Shown: in pieces, positions 24,864 through 32,847 of the stretch
Layout: every line of letters starts with the position of its first letter
How positions within the stretch are numbered: position 1 is the first letter of the stretch
From: Bacteroidota bacterium
Lineage (GTDB): Bacteria; Bacteroidota; Bacteroidia; NS11-12g; UBA955
DNA: 47,829 bases
Assembly (NCBI GenBank): GCA_027490055.1
Contig: JAIXYV010000029.1
Location: 1-47,829, forward strand
Reading direction: 5' to 3'
Notes under the pieces: generated by a model
What the model was told of the DNA's origin: nothing
Databases searched by the model: none
What the model saw: only the letters and a program-made list of their open reading frames with translations
Position numbers and translations under genes: made by a program

Positions 24864-24871
24864 CAAAAATA
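24864..24871 (-). promoter_or_regulatory. -7 promoter box for the serine hydrolase
   Basis: TATTTTTG on the minus strand ends four bases before the GTG start, so the transcript would be leaderless or nearly so. Confidence 0.5.
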
Positions 24872-24920
24872 ATTTCGGGAAATTACTAAAGTACATCGAA
24901 ATATCAAGTGTACAAACAAA

Positions 24921-24951
24921 AAAAATCCCGGCAAATTTTACCGGGATTTTT
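24921..24951 (-). terminator. Terminator after the secreted lipoprotein gene
   Basis: Perfect 11-bp stem AAAAATCCCGG / CCGGGATTTTT around a nine-base loop, with A and T runs on both sides; it starts 18 bases after the stop at 24969 on the minus strand. Confidence 0.75.
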
Positions 24952-24968
24952 CAATGATTAATTATTAA

Positions 24969-25844
24969 TTATCTAACTGTGTAGAAGTATTCTTTATTAT
25001 TGATAGTGGCTTTCGCTACTAAATCGCAAGCCTGATTATTATATGGATCGTAATCGATCTTAATGGTTTTACCTGAACTAACATTGGTAAGGGTGATTTT
25101 ACCTTTAACAAAGGTTCTTGCGCAACCCATTTCAACTTTCTTCAACAAAGGCACGTCAATATTAACAGTGAAGTTTTCGTTGTTTCTGTTGATACCGCTG
25201 GCACTACCTTCAACCTGAAACTGGTCGCCGAGCAAACCCGGACCGTTATCCAGCAATTTGGTTATTTTTCTGGTACTCTGCCAAGCTACTGTTCCTTTAT
25301 CATTAGTAGCTTTTGCATTGATAACATCAATTTTCAATTCAGTTTCAGACAATCTGGTTAATTTAATAGTACCAGTTAATTTAGTCAGGTTAACGCCATC
25401 GCTTCCACCGTAGTAATTATCAGAATCGCTGGTTGAAATAGTTACTTCAGCGCTGTCCATGAAATATCTTTTGCTGATACTTAAGTGCACCACCCCTGAG
25501 CGGTAACGACCGTCTTTACAGAGAATTCCTTTAGGAATACTGGTCTTCAAAGGACCGAAATCGATGGTACATTCAACGCCATCACCGTCGGTAAATAAAC
25601 TGTCTGTAAAGCTAACAACAGCACCACTTGGTAAGATGGTATTTCCAGATCTTGTTCTTGCGTCATTACTTGAAAAGTCGTCGGCAACATCAAAAAGAGA
25701 AGTAAATTCGTTTTCTGCAGTGGAATTGTCTTCAGCAGAAACAATGGTTTCAACTGTAGCGTTAGTGTCTTTTTTGCATCCCACCATCATTAATCCTGAC
25801 GCTGAAGCCAGTAATAAGGCAAAAGTTAATTGTAGTTTTTTCAT
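24969..25844 (-). CDS. Secreted lipoprotein, unknown function
   Basis: A 291-residue lipoprotein (MKKLQLTFALLLASASGLMMVGC-KKD, lipobox MVGC). The mature part is Asp/Ser/Thr-rich at first (TVETIVSAEDNSTAENEF) and then mostly beta strands, with four cysteines spaced as two likely disulfides (VECTID, GILCKDG, MGCART, NQACDL). I do not recognise the domain. It is monocistronic, with a strong terminator directly downstream. Confidence 0.7.
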   Translation of the reverse strand: MKKLQLTFALLLASASGLMMVGCKKDTNATVETIVSAEDNSTAENEFTSLFDVADDFSSNDARTRSGNTILPSGAVVSFTDSLFTDGDGVECTIDFGPLKTSIPKGILCKDGRYRSGVVHLSISKRYFMDSAEVTISTSDSDNYYGGSDGVNLTKLTGTIKLTRLSETELKIDVINAKATNDKGTVAWQSTRKITKLLDNGPGLLGDQFQVEGSASGINRNNENFTVNIDVPLLKKVEMGCARTFVKGKITLTNVSSGKTIKIDYDPYNNQACDLVAKATINNKEYFYTVR

Positions 25845-25886
25845 TTTTAAATTAAGGTATTTGGTTGTGTATATAGACTACACAAT

Positions 25887-27089
25887 TTACAAAGGTTGCA
25901 TAGCCTTCGAAATATTTTCAATAATTATGCCACAAACCTTACGTATTTCAGGTTCTTCAATAATTAAAGGGGGGGCAAGACGAATGCGATTAGCCGCAAA
26001 AAGGAACCAATCTATCAGCAAACCGTCTCTAACACAGCCATCTATCACTTTTCTGCAAAACACCTCATCGTCGAATACCAGCGATAACATGAGGCCAGTT
26101 CCAGTGATACTTTTTATTAAAGGATGAACCAGGAGCGATCTAAATAAGGCCTCTTTTGAGGCTATTGTATTTAAAATACCTGTTTCAGTGAGTATTTTAA
26201 GGGCTTCCAGTGAGGCTGCACAAGAAACAGGGTGACCACCAAATGTGGTTATATGACCAAGTACTGGTCGGTCTGTAAGCACCGACATTAGTTCTTTTGA
26301 TGCGATAAAAGCGCCCAAAGGCATGCCGCCGCCGAAGCCTTTGGCAAGGACCAATATATCTGGAACTACCTCCAGGACTTGAAAAGCAAACAAAGAGCCG
26401 GTGCGACCGTAGCCTGTCTGGATTTCATCAAACACGAGTAAGGTCCCAGTTTCATCACAGCGCTTTCTGACAGCTTTCAGGTAATTAATATCACATGGCT
26501 CGTAGCCCTTTTCGCCCATAACTGGTTCCAGAAAAACGGCAGCTGTTTCAGTGGTGATAAGCGTATTAATTTCTGAGATATCATTTTGATGCATAAAGCT
26601 AACACCTGGGATAAGCGGTCTGAAGGCATTACTAAAATAAGCATCGCTCATTAAACTAAGAGCACCCTGCGTACTGCCGTGGTAGGCAAGATGCTGAGAA
26701 ACAAAACGGTATCTGCCTGTTGCTCTTTTGGCAAGTTTCATCGCTCCTTCTATAGCTTCGCTCCCACTATTGACAAAATAAACGGATTGAAGTTTCTCAG
26801 GAAGCTGCTGGGAGAGCAAATGGGCCAACTGCACCTGAGTCGACTGTATCATTTCACCATATACCATTAAGTGCATATGCTGATCGACTTGTTTCTTGAC
26901 CGCTTCGGTGATACGCGGGTTTGAATGTCCAAGATTACTAACCGAAATTCCAGAGATACAATCTATATAGGACTTATCATCACTGTAAAGAAACACACCG
27001 CTGGCATGCGTGATCTGCAGGGCAAGCGGACTATCAGAAGTCTGTGCCACATCATTAAAAAACCAATCACGCAAAGTATGCTTATACAT
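25887..27089 (-). CDS. Class III aminotransferase, acetylornithine/ornithine-type
   Basis: A 400-residue PLP enzyme. Conserved elements: NSGSEAIEGAMKLAKRAT (phosphate loop region), FDEIQTGYGRTGSLFAFQ with the ring Asp, and the PLP lysine in VLAKGFGGGMPLGAF (about residue 250). Length and motifs suit ArgD/RocD-like aminotransferases, but no arginine genes are near, so the substrate is open. I chose ATG 27089, four bases after a -7 box; the frame opens at TTG 27119, which lies upstream of that box. Confidence 0.85.
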   Translation of the reverse strand: MYKHTLRDWFFNDVAQTSDSPLALQITHASGVFLYSDDKSYIDCISGISVSNLGHSNPRITEAVKKQVDQHMHLMVYGEMIQSTQVQLAHLLSQQLPEKLQSVYFVNSGSEAIEGAMKLAKRATGRYRFVSQHLAYHGSTQGALSLMSDAYFSNAFRPLIPGVSFMHQNDISEINTLITTETAAVFLEPVMGEKGYEPCDINYLKAVRKRCDETGTLLVFDEIQTGYGRTGSLFAFQVLEVVPDILVLAKGFGGGMPLGAFIASKELMSVLTDRPVLGHITTFGGHPVSCAASLEALKILTETGILNTIASKEALFRSLLVHPLIKSITGTGLMLSLVFDDEVFCRKVIDGCVRDGLLIDWFLFAANRIRLAPPLIIEEPEIRKVCGIIIENISKAMQPL

Positions 27090-27093
27090 ACGG

Positions 27094-27101
27094 CAAAGGT
27101 A
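27094..27101 (-). promoter_or_regulatory. -7 promoter box for the class III aminotransferase
   Basis: TACCTTTG on the minus strand ends four bases before ATG 27089. It directly abuts the T tract of the HU terminator. Confidence 0.55.
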
Positions 27102-27105
27102 TAAA

Positions 27106-27135
27106 AAAACCCCTTGCAATTACGCAAGGGGTTTT
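27106..27135 (-). terminator. Terminator of the HU gene
   Basis: Stem AAAACCCCTTGC / GCAAGGGGTTTT with a six-base loop and a run of T on the minus strand, 26 bases after the HU stop. Confidence 0.8.
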
Positions 27136-27161
27136 GAGAGTTAATAGTAATCTAAATTAGA

Positions 27162-27434
27162 TTATTTTACTTTGCTTGAAAGGTCAGCACCTGCTTTGAA
27201 TTTCACAACTTTTTTAGCTGCGATTTTGATTTCTTTGCCTGTACGTGGGTTACGACCGGTTCTTGCAGCTCTTTTAGTAACTGAGAAAGTACCGAAACCT
27301 ACAAGGATTAATTTGTCACCTTTTTTCAATGCACCTGTAGTAGCAGAGATAAAAGAGTTCAAAGCTGCTTGAGCTTGAGCTTTAGTAACTTTGGCATCGT
27401 TAGCCATTTTGCTGATTAGATCTGATTTGTTCAT
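27162..27434 (-). CDS. HU family DNA-binding protein
   Basis: A 90-residue nucleoid protein that bends DNA as a dimer. MNKSDLISKMANDAKVTKAQ begins the helical dimerisation part; GFGTFSVTKRAARTGRNPRTGKEI is the signature arm with the intercalating-proline RNP motif; the end KKVVKFKAGADLSSKV is typical. Full length for HU. A -7 box 51 bases upstream and a terminator downstream make it a single-gene unit. Confidence 0.95.
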   Translation of the reverse strand: MNKSDLISKMANDAKVTKAQAQAALNSFISATTGALKKGDKLILVGFGTFSVTKRAARTGRNPRTGKEIKIAAKKVVKFKAGADLSSKVK

Positions 27435-27484
27435 AATTTAAAATAATTAATAAATGTTAATGTTTTTTAATGAATTCTTGAGGT

Positions 27485-27492
27485 CAAAAGTA
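27485..27492 (-). promoter_or_regulatory. -7 promoter box for HU
   Basis: TACTTTTG on the minus strand (TAnnTTTG), 50 bases before the HU ATG, leaving a ~45-base leader, longer than for most genes here. Confidence 0.5.
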
Positions 27493-27562
27493 AAGCAAGG
27501 ATTAGTAAAATCAAGGGCTAAGCCACAATTTTTCCTGAAAAATATTAACATACAATTCACAT

Positions 27563-28099
27563 TTATCTCCGTTTATTTTTAAAATGTTTTATAATCTTCT
27601 GAATTACAACACTTAACGGAACAGAGTGCTGTTGGTTATGGTCGATGATAACATCAGCTTTTGCATATGTTTTACGCCTGTTTTCGTATAAAACACTAAG
27701 TTTTTCCATGATTTCCGCTTCGCTGAGACCCAAAAACAATGGTCGTCGCGTGCTATTCTGGACTATTCTTCTCTTAATTATATGCAAATCGGTATTCAAC
27801 CATATAACAATACCATTAGATTTCATCAATTCTATATTGTTATAATGAAAAGGTGTACCGCCTCCACAAGACACTACACAGTTATTATAGCAAATAGTCT
27901 TTTTAAGCATTTCGTGTTCCTGCTCTCTGAAATAAGGTTCGCCTTTCTCTGTTATAATATGTCTTACAGAAGCCAGTTCTTTTTTCTCAAGCATTTCATC
28001 CAGATCAAAGAATTGCATTTTCAAACTTTGAGAGAGCAATCTTCCAAAATGTGTTTTGCCCGTACCAGGCATTCCAACGATATAGACCCTGAGCATCAT
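27563..28099 (-). CDS. aroK: Shikimate kinase
   Basis: A 178-residue kinase that phosphorylates shikimate at O3 in aromatic amino-acid synthesis. Walker A is GMPGTGKTHFGR (residues 9-20), the shikimate-binding loop is VVSCGGGTPF, the lid contains RRPLF, and DLDEMLEK carries the magnesium/substrate Asp. Length is normal. Its first ATG overlaps the stop of the upstream ABC permease by four bases. aroA lies elsewhere in the window at 37-38 kb. Confidence 0.92.
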   Translation of the reverse strand: MMLRVYIVGMPGTGKTHFGRLLSQSLKMQFFDLDEMLEKKELASVRHIITEKGEPYFREQEHEMLKKTICYNNCVVSCGGGTPFHYNNIELMKSNGIVIWLNTDLHIIKRRIVQNSTRRPLFLGLSEAEIMEKLSVLYENRRKTYAKADVIIDHNQQHSVPLSVVIQKIIKHFKNKRR

Positions 28100-29136
28100 G
28101 ATAATTTAACTCTTGGGTCTAAAACAACATATAGAAGGTCGACGATAATATTAACGACTATAAAGATAGAAGCGATTAACAACACTGCCCCCATTACTAC
28201 AGGCAAGTCGCTTTGCTGCAAGGCATCAATAGTTACTTTACCCAAACCTTTCCAGCTAAAGATATATTCTATAAAGAAGGCTCCGGCAAGCAGACTGGCA
28301 AACCAGCCACTGGCAGCGGTAATAACTGGATTAAGCGCATTTCTAAGAGCATGCTTCATAATGATCTGATATTCGCTTAGACCTTTAGCTCTTGCCGTCC
28401 GAATATAATCCTGTTGCATGACGTCTATCAAATTACTACGGGTAAGTTGCATGATGATAGAAAAAGGGCGAACCCCCAAAGCCAATCCAGGCAATATGAT
28501 GTGTTTAATATTAATATACTGTTCTCCCGTTTCAAGATTGATAGAGAACAAACTCCCAGTCATAGATAAGCCTGTATAGGCTTTCAGTACATAAGCAAAC
28601 AACCAGGCAAAAATAACGGCCAGAAAAAAAGATGGTAAAGAAATTCCGAGTGTTGCAACAGACAGGCACAATCTATCCAGAAAACTCCCTGGCTTTAAAG
28701 CTGAGAGGATGCCTGTTCCTATACCCAGGAAAAGAGCAATTCCCATTGCCACAACTGACAAAACCAAAGAGCCAAGAAAAGCCTCGCCCAGAATTTCTGA
28801 AACAGGCTTCTTAGACAAATAACTTTTTCTCAGATATGGCAGTTTTAAATATAGACGTTTGTTGTCTGTAATCTTCATATCCAAACCTGTGTAGTTGGGA
28901 TTCTGATCACAGAAAGCAATCGGAGATAAATCTTGTAAATAAATAAATAGCTGTTCCGATTTAGACTTATCTAAACCCATTTCAGCGCGCATGGCCGCTT
29001 TAGTGGCTTCGTCGGCACGCTGACCGGCAGTAATTTCGTCAGCAGAAGGAAAAAGAATGAATAAAGAAAATATCAGTAAGATTACTCCAAGGAGCACAGC
29101 AAGGGCTGACAATATCTTTCTGAAAACCAGTTTCAT
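28096..29136 (-). CDS. ABC transporter permease, dipeptide/oligopeptide (DppB/OppB) type
   Basis: A 346-residue inner-membrane permease. The N-terminal helix (FRKILSALAVLLGVILLIFSLFILFP), a periplasmic loop with LGLDKS-like DppB features, and the EAA-type coupling motif ARAKGLSEYQIIMKHALRNALNPVIT are clear, with five further membrane helices. Its partner permease, ATPases and binding protein are absent from the window. It starts one base after the BT_3928 stop and overlaps aroK. Confidence 0.88.
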   Translation of the reverse strand: MKLVFRKILSALAVLLGVILLIFSLFILFPSADEITAGQRADEATKAAMRAEMGLDKSKSEQLFIYLQDLSPIAFCDQNPNYTGLDMKITDNKRLYLKLPYLRKSYLSKKPVSEILGEAFLGSLVLSVVAMGIALFLGIGTGILSALKPGSFLDRLCLSVATLGISLPSFFLAVIFAWLFAYVLKAYTGLSMTGSLFSINLETGEQYINIKHIILPGLALGVRPFSIIMQLTRSNLIDVMQQDYIRTARAKGLSEYQIIMKHALRNALNPVITAASGWFASLLAGAFFIEYIFSWKGLGKVTIDALQQSDLPVVMGAVLLIASIFIVVNIIVDLLYVVLDPRVKLS

Positions 29137-29137
29137 C

Positions 29138-30664
29138 TTACTTTTTCATCATTTGCTGAATCTTGTCAGCAGAAGGAATAGAGCGGCAGCTCCATTTATC
29201 GACAATGGTACCGTTATGCCAAAGCATGATTCCGGGGTTTGACCTAACAATTGTTTTCAGCAAGGTTTCATCGGCGCTTCCAAATCTGAAAGGCAATTGT
29301 TGTTCACTGGCAAACATATCGGCCTCTTCAAGCGATGAAGATGTTACAGCATATACACCAACACCCATCGCTTTAGCTTTAGTGGCCAGTTCTTTTATTT
29401 TAGCCCATGAGCTGCTATGCGATTTTTCAAGGTGTGCACTAACCACCAGAATGTGATAACCTTTACTGTTGAGCAAAGTATCTTTAAGATTAACATCCAT
29501 CTCGTCGCGAGGCGTGAAATCGAACTCGTGGATAGGCGATTTCCAGGCTGGAGCAATCAATCTATCTAAACGGGTAACATATTTCCAGGTGGTATCGGCA
29601 GGCATTTTTGGGAAGACCAGAGAATCGTATTGATTTCCTTTTTGATACACCAGCACATTCACAAACGAATCGACGGTACGGGCACCTTTCGGAGCGGTCA
29701 TCATTTCTCTGACATTATTCCCAGCTTTGTATGGCAGGAAATCCCATGCCGGCAGGAACATATTGCAATAGATAGCAAATACAGAAGAGGCCAGGGTAAC
29801 AACTATAACAGCATTAATACTGAATAAAGAAGAGAATAGCGGTTTAATCTGATGTCGTCTGAAGAAAATTATGAGAATAAAGAAGAGCAAGACCAAATCC
29901 TTTATAAAGGAATGCCAAGGTTTAAGTTTTATAAAATCACCGAAACAGCCGCAGTCTGTTACTTTATTGTAATAAGCGCTGTACCAGGTAAGGAAAGTAA
30001 AGAAGACAATCATACCAAGTATTAACCAGGTCATGATTTTTGGTTGCCAGCCTATTAGGATAGCAAATCCGAATATCACTTCCAGAATACACATAATAAT
30101 AGAGAAAGAAAGCGAGTATGGCTTTAATCCTCTAAAGAAACCCACCCACATACTTTCTGGTTTGGCATATGCAAACACATTCAGTTGCTCTTGTACTTCA
30201 TGTTTGGTATCGGTATTAATAGTAATGGTCCGATCCATGATGGTTTTAGAACTGGCACCAGAGACAGTAACTTTAAGTTGAATCTTAGGCAACACGATTG
30301 TGTCTTCGAGCGTGTAGAAATAAGAGAACATTTCCTCACCGTTTTTCACGACATATACGGTACTTCCGAAACTTGAATCCACTTCATCATCAAACAGAAT
30401 TTTACCAGGAGCAGCCTGATTCAGCTGCATATTGATAAAGCTATCACCAGGAGCTAATGTAAAACTGTATTTATCATTAACATCAAAATTATCTTTCACT
30501 TCTATGGTAACAGTATCCTGGGCGACCTGAAAGCTGGAAGCAAACACATCAAAGTATTCGTTTAGTTTGATACCTGTACCTTTTGGATCATTACTTTTAA
30601 TGATACCTGAAAAGATAAAGAGTAAACCAACTAGTATTCTCGAGAAAGTGGTTAAAAATTTCAT
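29138..30664 (-). CDS. BT_3928-type membrane protein (DoxX/MauE + thioredoxin-like)
   Basis: A 508-residue protein. The start FSRILVGLLFIFSGIIKSNDPKGTGIKLNEYF is the DoxX/MauE-like first helix of the Bacteroidota BT_3928 family; a periplasmic beta-rich insert follows, then helices (IIMCILEVIFGFAILIGWQ, LILGMIVFFTFLTWYSAYY with the Cys pair TDCGCFGD, LVLLFFILIIFF). The C-terminal part (GYHILVVSAHLEKS...LPFRFGSADETLLKTIVRSNPGIMLWHNGTIVDKW) resembles a thioredoxin fold without a CxxC. Possibly linked to redox chemistry in the envelope. It sits between DUF1599 and an ABC permease with gaps of three and one bases. Confidence 0.85.
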   Translation of the reverse strand: MKFLTTFSRILVGLLFIFSGIIKSNDPKGTGIKLNEYFDVFASSFQVAQDTVTIEVKDNFDVNDKYSFTLAPGDSFINMQLNQAAPGKILFDDEVDSSFGSTVYVVKNGEEMFSYFYTLEDTIVLPKIQLKVTVSGASSKTIMDRTITINTDTKHEVQEQLNVFAYAKPESMWVGFFRGLKPYSLSFSIIMCILEVIFGFAILIGWQPKIMTWLILGMIVFFTFLTWYSAYYNKVTDCGCFGDFIKLKPWHSFIKDLVLLFFILIIFFRRHQIKPLFSSLFSINAVIVVTLASSVFAIYCNMFLPAWDFLPYKAGNNVREMMTAPKGARTVDSFVNVLVYQKGNQYDSLVFPKMPADTTWKYVTRLDRLIAPAWKSPIHEFDFTPRDEMDVNLKDTLLNSKGYHILVVSAHLEKSHSSSWAKIKELATKAKAMGVGVYAVTSSSLEEADMFASEQQLPFRFGSADETLLKTIVRSNPGIMLWHNGTIVDKWSCRSIPSADKIQQMMKK

Positions 30665-30667
30665 GTT

Positions 30668-31204
30668 TTATTGGTTGTTGAGTGTTATTAAAGCAAATAT
30701 AGAATAGTTCATCATATCGCGATAATTGGCATCGATACCTTCGCTAACGATGGTTTGACCGGCATTATCCTCGATTTGTTTAGTTCGGTTAAGTTTCATT
30801 AGAATCAGGTCGGTAAAGCTACTAATACGCATTTCTCGCCATGCCTCGCCATAATCGTGATTCTTGCGCAGCATCAGTTCGCGGGTTTCTTCCAGTTCTT
30901 TATCGTAGAAAGACATGATTTCTGTGGCAGTGAACTCGCGGGCATCTTCCCAGTATTTCAGTTGAATCAATCCGATAATACAATAGTTGTAGATGCCGAT
31001 AAATTCGTCTTCAATACTTTCGCCAACTTTGGTAACCCCTTTTTCTTCGATACTGCGGATGCGGAGTGCTTTGATTAAAATCTGGTCAGTGATACTTTTC
31101 GGACGAAGGATGCGCCAGGCTGCGCCATAATCTCTGTTCTTATTTTCAAACAAGTGTCGGCATTTTCCGATTTCTGAATTGTATTGTTGAAGGGTTGTAT
31201 TCAC
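30668..31204 (-). CDS. DUF1599 protein with two internal repeats
   Basis: A 178-residue cytoplasmic protein formed from two copies of one ~70-residue unit: NKNRDYGAAWRILRPKSITDQILIKALRIRSIE and KNHDYGEAWREMRISSFTDLILMKLNRTKQIE. The NxDYG-AWR core is the DUF1599 signature; all-alpha character and charged motif suggest an MazG-like nucleotide-binding fold, but that is inference. GTG 31204 is the best start, ~20 bases after the -7 box; the frame continues to TTG 31258 only by reading through the promoter. Confidence 0.82.
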   Translation of the reverse strand: MNTTLQQYNSEIGKCRHLFENKNRDYGAAWRILRPKSITDQILIKALRIRSIEEKGVTKVGESIEDEFIGIYNYCIIGLIQLKYWEDAREFTATEIMSFYDKELEETRELMLRKNHDYGEAWREMRISSFTDLILMKLNRTKQIEDNAGQTIVSEGIDANYRDMMNYSIFALITLNNQ

Positions 31205-31221
31205 TATATGTCGATTCTGAT

Positions 31222-31237
31222 TACCTTTGCAAATATA
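31222..31237. promoter_or_regulatory. Palindromic bidirectional promoter between folP and DUF1599
   Basis: TACCTTTGCAAATATA contains TACCTTTG for folP on the plus strand and, abutting it face to face, TATATTTG for DUF1599 on the minus strand. The whole has the symmetric form TAnnTTTGCAAAnnTA. Predicted start sites of each gene fall within the other's -7 box. Confidence 0.65.
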
Positions 31238-31241
31238 TCTA

Positions 31242-32090
31242 ATGTTGGCAGATTTCAAATCTTATTCAATAAAATTAGGAGAATCCACCTTACACATTGA
31301 CAAACCAATGGTGATGGGCATCCTCAATACTACCTCCGATTCATTCTTTGATGGCGGCAAATATCATACCATTGACAGTGCTTTAATGAGATGTGAGCAA
31401 ATGCTGGCAGAAGGCGCTAGCATCATTGATATTGGGGGACAGAGTACCCGTCCCGGCGCCGAACTGATAGAAACAGAAACAGAGTTACAGCGGACCATCC
31501 CCATAATTGAAGCCATCGTTCAACGATTTCCAGAAACCATTATCAGCATAGACACCTTTAGAGCCAAAGTGGCCAAAGCAGCAGTGCAAGCGGGAGCAAA
31601 AATCGTCAATGACGTGAGTGCCGGCGACGATGATGTGGATATGATTTCGGTGGTAGCAGACTTACAGGTCCCATTTATCGCCATGCATAAAAAAGGCAAT
31701 CCGCAGAACATGCAGATCAATCCAGAATACAGCGATGTCAACGAAGAAGTACGCTCCTATTTTCATCAAAAAACAGCACAATTGAACAAGGCAGGCATTA
31801 AGGACATCATTCTGGATCCAGGTTTTGGCTTTGGAAAAACCTTGGAGCACAATTACAGCATCATGCGTAATCTTGAAGTTTATCAACAGTTTAACAGACC
31901 GATTTTAATAGGTGTTTCAAGAAAAACCATGATCTGGAAATTACTGAAGACCAATCCAGAAGGCGCATTGAATGGCACAACAGCTTTGAATACCATTGCA
32001 TTAATGGCAGGTGCACATATCTTAAGGGTGCATGATGTGAAAGAAGCGGTAGAGAGTGTGCGTATAGTTGAAGCCTTAAGAAAGGGCTAG
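31242..32090 (+). CDS. folP: Dihydropteroate synthase
   Basis: A 282-residue folate-pathway enzyme joining dihydropterin pyrophosphate and p-aminobenzoate; the sulfonamide target. Signatures are MGILNTTSDSFFDGGKY, IDIGGQSTRPGAE, the NDVSAG block, DPGFGFGKTLEHNYSIM and HDVKEAVESVRI. I chose ATG 31242, 12 bases after the -7 box; TTG 31227 lies inside that box. It diverges from DUF1599 and ends five bases from the stop of the convergent small outer-membrane gene. Confidence 0.95.
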   Translation: MLADFKSYSIKLGESTLHIDKPMVMGILNTTSDSFFDGGKYHTIDSALMRCEQMLAEGASIIDIGGQSTRPGAELIETETELQRTIPIIEAIVQRFPETIISIDTFRAKVAKAAVQAGAKIVNDVSAGDDDVDMISVVADLQVPFIAMHKKGNPQNMQINPEYSDVNEEVRSYFHQKTAQLNKAGIKDIILDPGFGFGKTLEHNYSIMRNLEVYQQFNRPILIGVSRKTMIWKLLKTNPEGALNGTTALNTIALMAGAHILRVHDVKEAVESVRIVEALRKG

Positions 32091-32095
32091 TACGT

Positions 32096-32713
32096 TTACT
32101 TTTCGGACTTCTGACCAAATTGCCAGTTGAGGTATACTATTAGAGCCGTGTAGTCATATTTATTTGCACCACCATACGACTGCCATCTATGGCGTAAAAC
32201 ACCAGCGCCCCAATGGATTGAATTCATCATACTTTTACCAGGCTTATGATAAATTCTGCCATTTTGTATCCCTGCTTCATAAATTAATCCAGTGATCTTA
32301 TTTAGATTATAAAACCTTTCATAGTCTATTTGACAATAAGTGATCTGAATATGTGGCGACCAAAATTTATTTTTCCTGAGCAGAAAACGGTAATCGAGTT
32401 CGGCACTGTAGTTAATATTATTTGGTCTGTTACTTGAATAAAGAACATTTCTTCGGGTTGACAAGAGAGCATAATTGCCATAGGTAAATCCAGCTTGTAA
32501 ATACTGATTGCGTGAGACGTTGTTAAAATCGCTGGTTCTGAAACCCACTTGAATATTGGGCGCCAATAAAGCATCTGTAACAGGACGGGTTGTAATATAA
32601 AACGACGGTTTAAAATCGAGAGAATCTTTGGTAAAAGCATCGACCTTGTTGTTGACCGAATAGATCAAAACAATTAAAAAAAAACGAATAAAAGCCAATT
32701 TCAGGAAGTCCAT
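32096..32713 (-). CDS. Unrecognised secreted protein, probable small outer-membrane barrel
   Basis: A 205-residue protein with a signal-like N-terminus (MDFLKLAFIRFFLIVLIYSVNNKVDA) and alternating aromatic strands (QVGFRTSDFNNVSRNQYLQAGFTYGNYALL, ELDYRFLLRKNKFWSPHIQITY) finishing with ALIVYLNWQFGQKSEK. No family recognised. ATG 32713 lies six bases after a TATTTTTG box; the longer TTG start at 32722 would overlap the box. Confidence 0.6.
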   Translation of the reverse strand: MDFLKLAFIRFFLIVLIYSVNNKVDAFTKDSLDFKPSFYITTRPVTDALLAPNIQVGFRTSDFNNVSRNQYLQAGFTYGNYALLSTRRNVLYSSNRPNNINYSAELDYRFLLRKNKFWSPHIQITYCQIDYERFYNLNKITGLIYEAGIQNGRIYHKPGKSMMNSIHWGAGVLRHRWQSYGGANKYDYTALIVYLNWQFGQKSEK

Positions 32714-32719
32714 GCCACA

Positions 32720-32727
32720 CAAAAATA
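32720..32727 (-). promoter_or_regulatory. -7 promoter box for the small outer-membrane gene
   Basis: TATTTTTG on the minus strand ends six bases before ATG 32713, predicting a transcript with almost no leader. Confidence 0.5.
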
Positions 32728-32807
32728 GACAATACTAATTACAAAACGATTTATATTCAAACATTTAGTTAGAATAATAAATGATCTGTTTTCGCTTTAA
32801 ATTTTAG

Positions 32808-32837
32808 TTTGATAGATGCATCAAGTTTGTATATTTG
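32808..32837 (+). promoter_or_regulatory. Promoter of the ZIP transporter
   Basis: TTTG (32808-32811), 18 bases, TATATTTG (32830-32837): the best complete -33/-7 pair among protein genes in the window. ATG 32848 follows ten bases later. Confidence 0.6.
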
Positions 32838-32847
32838 CACAAACCCT

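Noticed and set aside
25564-26127. 187-residue plus-strand open frame spanning two minus-strand genes
   Set aside because: It crosses the intergenic region but covers two well-supported genes in antisense and shows no conserved motif.
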